A stretch of DNA of 64,000 nucleotides from Streptacidiphilus jeojiense (GTDB lineage: Bacteria > Actinomycetota > Actinomycetes > Streptomycetales > Streptomycetaceae): positions 434,001-498,000 of the forward strand of contig NZ_JOEH01000004.1 of the NCBI RefSeq assembly GCF_000719095.1, in the 5' to 3' direction. How positions within the stretch are numbered: position 1 is the stretch's first letter; every line of letters starts with the position of its first letter. Below, piece by piece: positions 63,272-64,000 of the stretch. The notes beneath the pieces are model-generated. The model saw only the letters and a program-made list of their open reading frames with translations. It did no database searches and was not told where the DNA came from. The translations under genes were made by a program, and so were the position numbers.

Positions 63272-64000
63272 GCGACTCCGAGCACACCGAGCGGCGCTTC
63301 CTGGTCGGCAGCGACCTGGACCGCACCCTGATCTACTCGCCGCGGGCGCTGGCCCTGGACATGTCCGACGAGACCGCGCCCCGGCTGCTGGCGGTCGAGG
63401 TGCACAACGGCAAGCCGCTGTCCTTCATGACCGAGCACTGCGCCGAACTGCTGGTCGAGCTGATCACGGCGGCCGAGTTCGTCCCGGTGACCACCCGCAC
63501 CCGGGCCCAGTACCAGCGGGTGCACCTGCCGGGACCCGTCCCGGGCTGGGCCCCCCGCTACGCGATCTGCGCCAACGGCGGACGGCTGCTGGTGGACGGG
63601 GTCACCGACGAGGACTGGACCGCGCACATCTCGTCCACCCTGGCGACGAGCTGCGCGCCGCTGGACGAGATCGTGCGCCACCTGGCGCTGGAGGCCGACC
63701 CGGAGTGGACCCTGAAGCGGCGGGTCGCCGAGGAGCTCTTCGCCTACCTGGTGGTCGAGCGGGAGCTGCTGCCCGAGGGCTGGGTGGCCGAGCTGACCGG
63801 CTGGGCCGACGAGCGCGGCTACACCGTCTCGCTGCAGGGCCGGAAGATCTACCTGGTGCCGCAGCCGCTGACCAAGTCGGCGGCGCTGGCCGAGGTGGAG
63901 CGGCGCACCGGGGCCTCCACGGTGCTCACCGCCGGGGACTCGCTGCTGGACGCCGAGCTGCTGCTGGCCGCGGACGCCGGCTACCGGCCCGGGCACGGCG
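63268..64000 (+). CDS. HAD-superfamily hydrolase, 3' end outside window
   Basis: At least 244 aa, cut by the window's right edge. HAD motif I GSDLDRTLIYS with the nucleophile Asp, motif II VTTRTRAQYQR, motif III/IV TAGDSLLDAELLLAADAGYR. The cap contains FAYLVVERELLPEGWVAELT. ATG overlaps the stop of the fusion gene (ATGA), so it is the third gene of that set. Probably a phosphatase acting on the product of the PRTase steps. Confidence 0.85.
   Translation, partial: MSDSEHTERRFLVGSDLDRTLIYSPRALALDMSDETAPRLLAVEVHNGKPLSFMTEHCAELLVELITAAEFVPVTTRTRAQYQRVHLPGPVPGWAPRYAICANGGRLLVDGVTDEDWTAHISSTLATSCAPLDEIVRHLALEADPEWTLKRRVAEELFAYLVVERELLPEGWVAELTGWADERGYTVSLQGRKIYLVPQPLTKSAALAEVERRTGASTVLTAGDSLLDAELLLAADAGYRPGHG

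Overview
The window is high-GC DNA from a Streptomyces-like actinomycete (Streptomyces, Kitasatospora or Streptacidiphilus). Supporting signs are the GC-rich third codon positions, frequent GTG starts, a DnaG plus group-2 Hrd-type sigma factor pair, a FasR-fabD-fabH-acpP-fabF set, a homodimeric AceE, and the copy-rich actinomycete hairpin built on a GCGCAGTTCCCCGCGCCCC core. Two secreted peptidases of acid-active families (S53 sedolisin and G1 eqolisin) would fit an acid-tolerant relative, but that is inference.

Layout. 1-7.3 kb: tail of a ferredoxin-reductase-like oxidoreductase, dnaG, an HrdA-like sigma factor, a convergent FGGY kinase, a YtxH-type protein, two tandem tRNA-Asn genes, an aldo/keto reductase and tRNA-Ile(CAT). 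7.4-10.6 kb: GT87 mannosyltransferase, then a MarR regulator divergent from an NADP-dependent reductase. 10.8-28.1 kb: an L-arabinose catabolic region. It holds araB-araD-araA, an intracellular GH51 arabinofuranosidase, a LacI-type regulator, a sugar ABC transporter (lipoprotein, double ATPase, permease) and a secreted LamG-LamG-GH51 enzyme. Four copies of one LacI-type operator tie it together. A small block with a toxin-like protein and an APH-fold kinase (17.3-19.2 kb), next to a 102-bp inverted-repeat element, splits it. 28.3-38.1 kb: DUF3145 gene, sedolisin, membrane protein, TetR, then the type II fatty acid synthase genes and FasR on the minus strand. 38.1-46.6 kb: pirin, beta-lactamase-fold hydrolase, a large secreted PGRP/amidase, MerR plus aldo/keto reductase, a secreted alpha/beta hydrolase and eqolisin. 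46.7-52.2 kb: aceE, DUF3052, an uncharacterised gene and an AhpE-type peroxiredoxin. 52.3-64 kb: a tellurium-resistance-type (Ter) locus: three TerD proteins, a TerA-like protein, a DUF475/TerC membrane protein, an HpcH-type lyase, a large phosphoribosyltransferase/StiP/PELOTA fusion and a HAD phosphatase cut by the window edge. A ROK regulator and a DUF2637 protein interrupt it.

The most unusual single gene is at 17318-18238. It reads as a HigB/RelE-type toxin fold split in two by a PspA/IM30-like coiled coil, with no visible antitoxin. Other points of note are a probable ATT start codon on the sedolisin gene, three copies of a dispersed palindrome all between convergent genes, five candidate leaderless starts, and an araB start codon lying inside a repressor operator. 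No CRISPR array, rRNA operon or intact transposase was seen.
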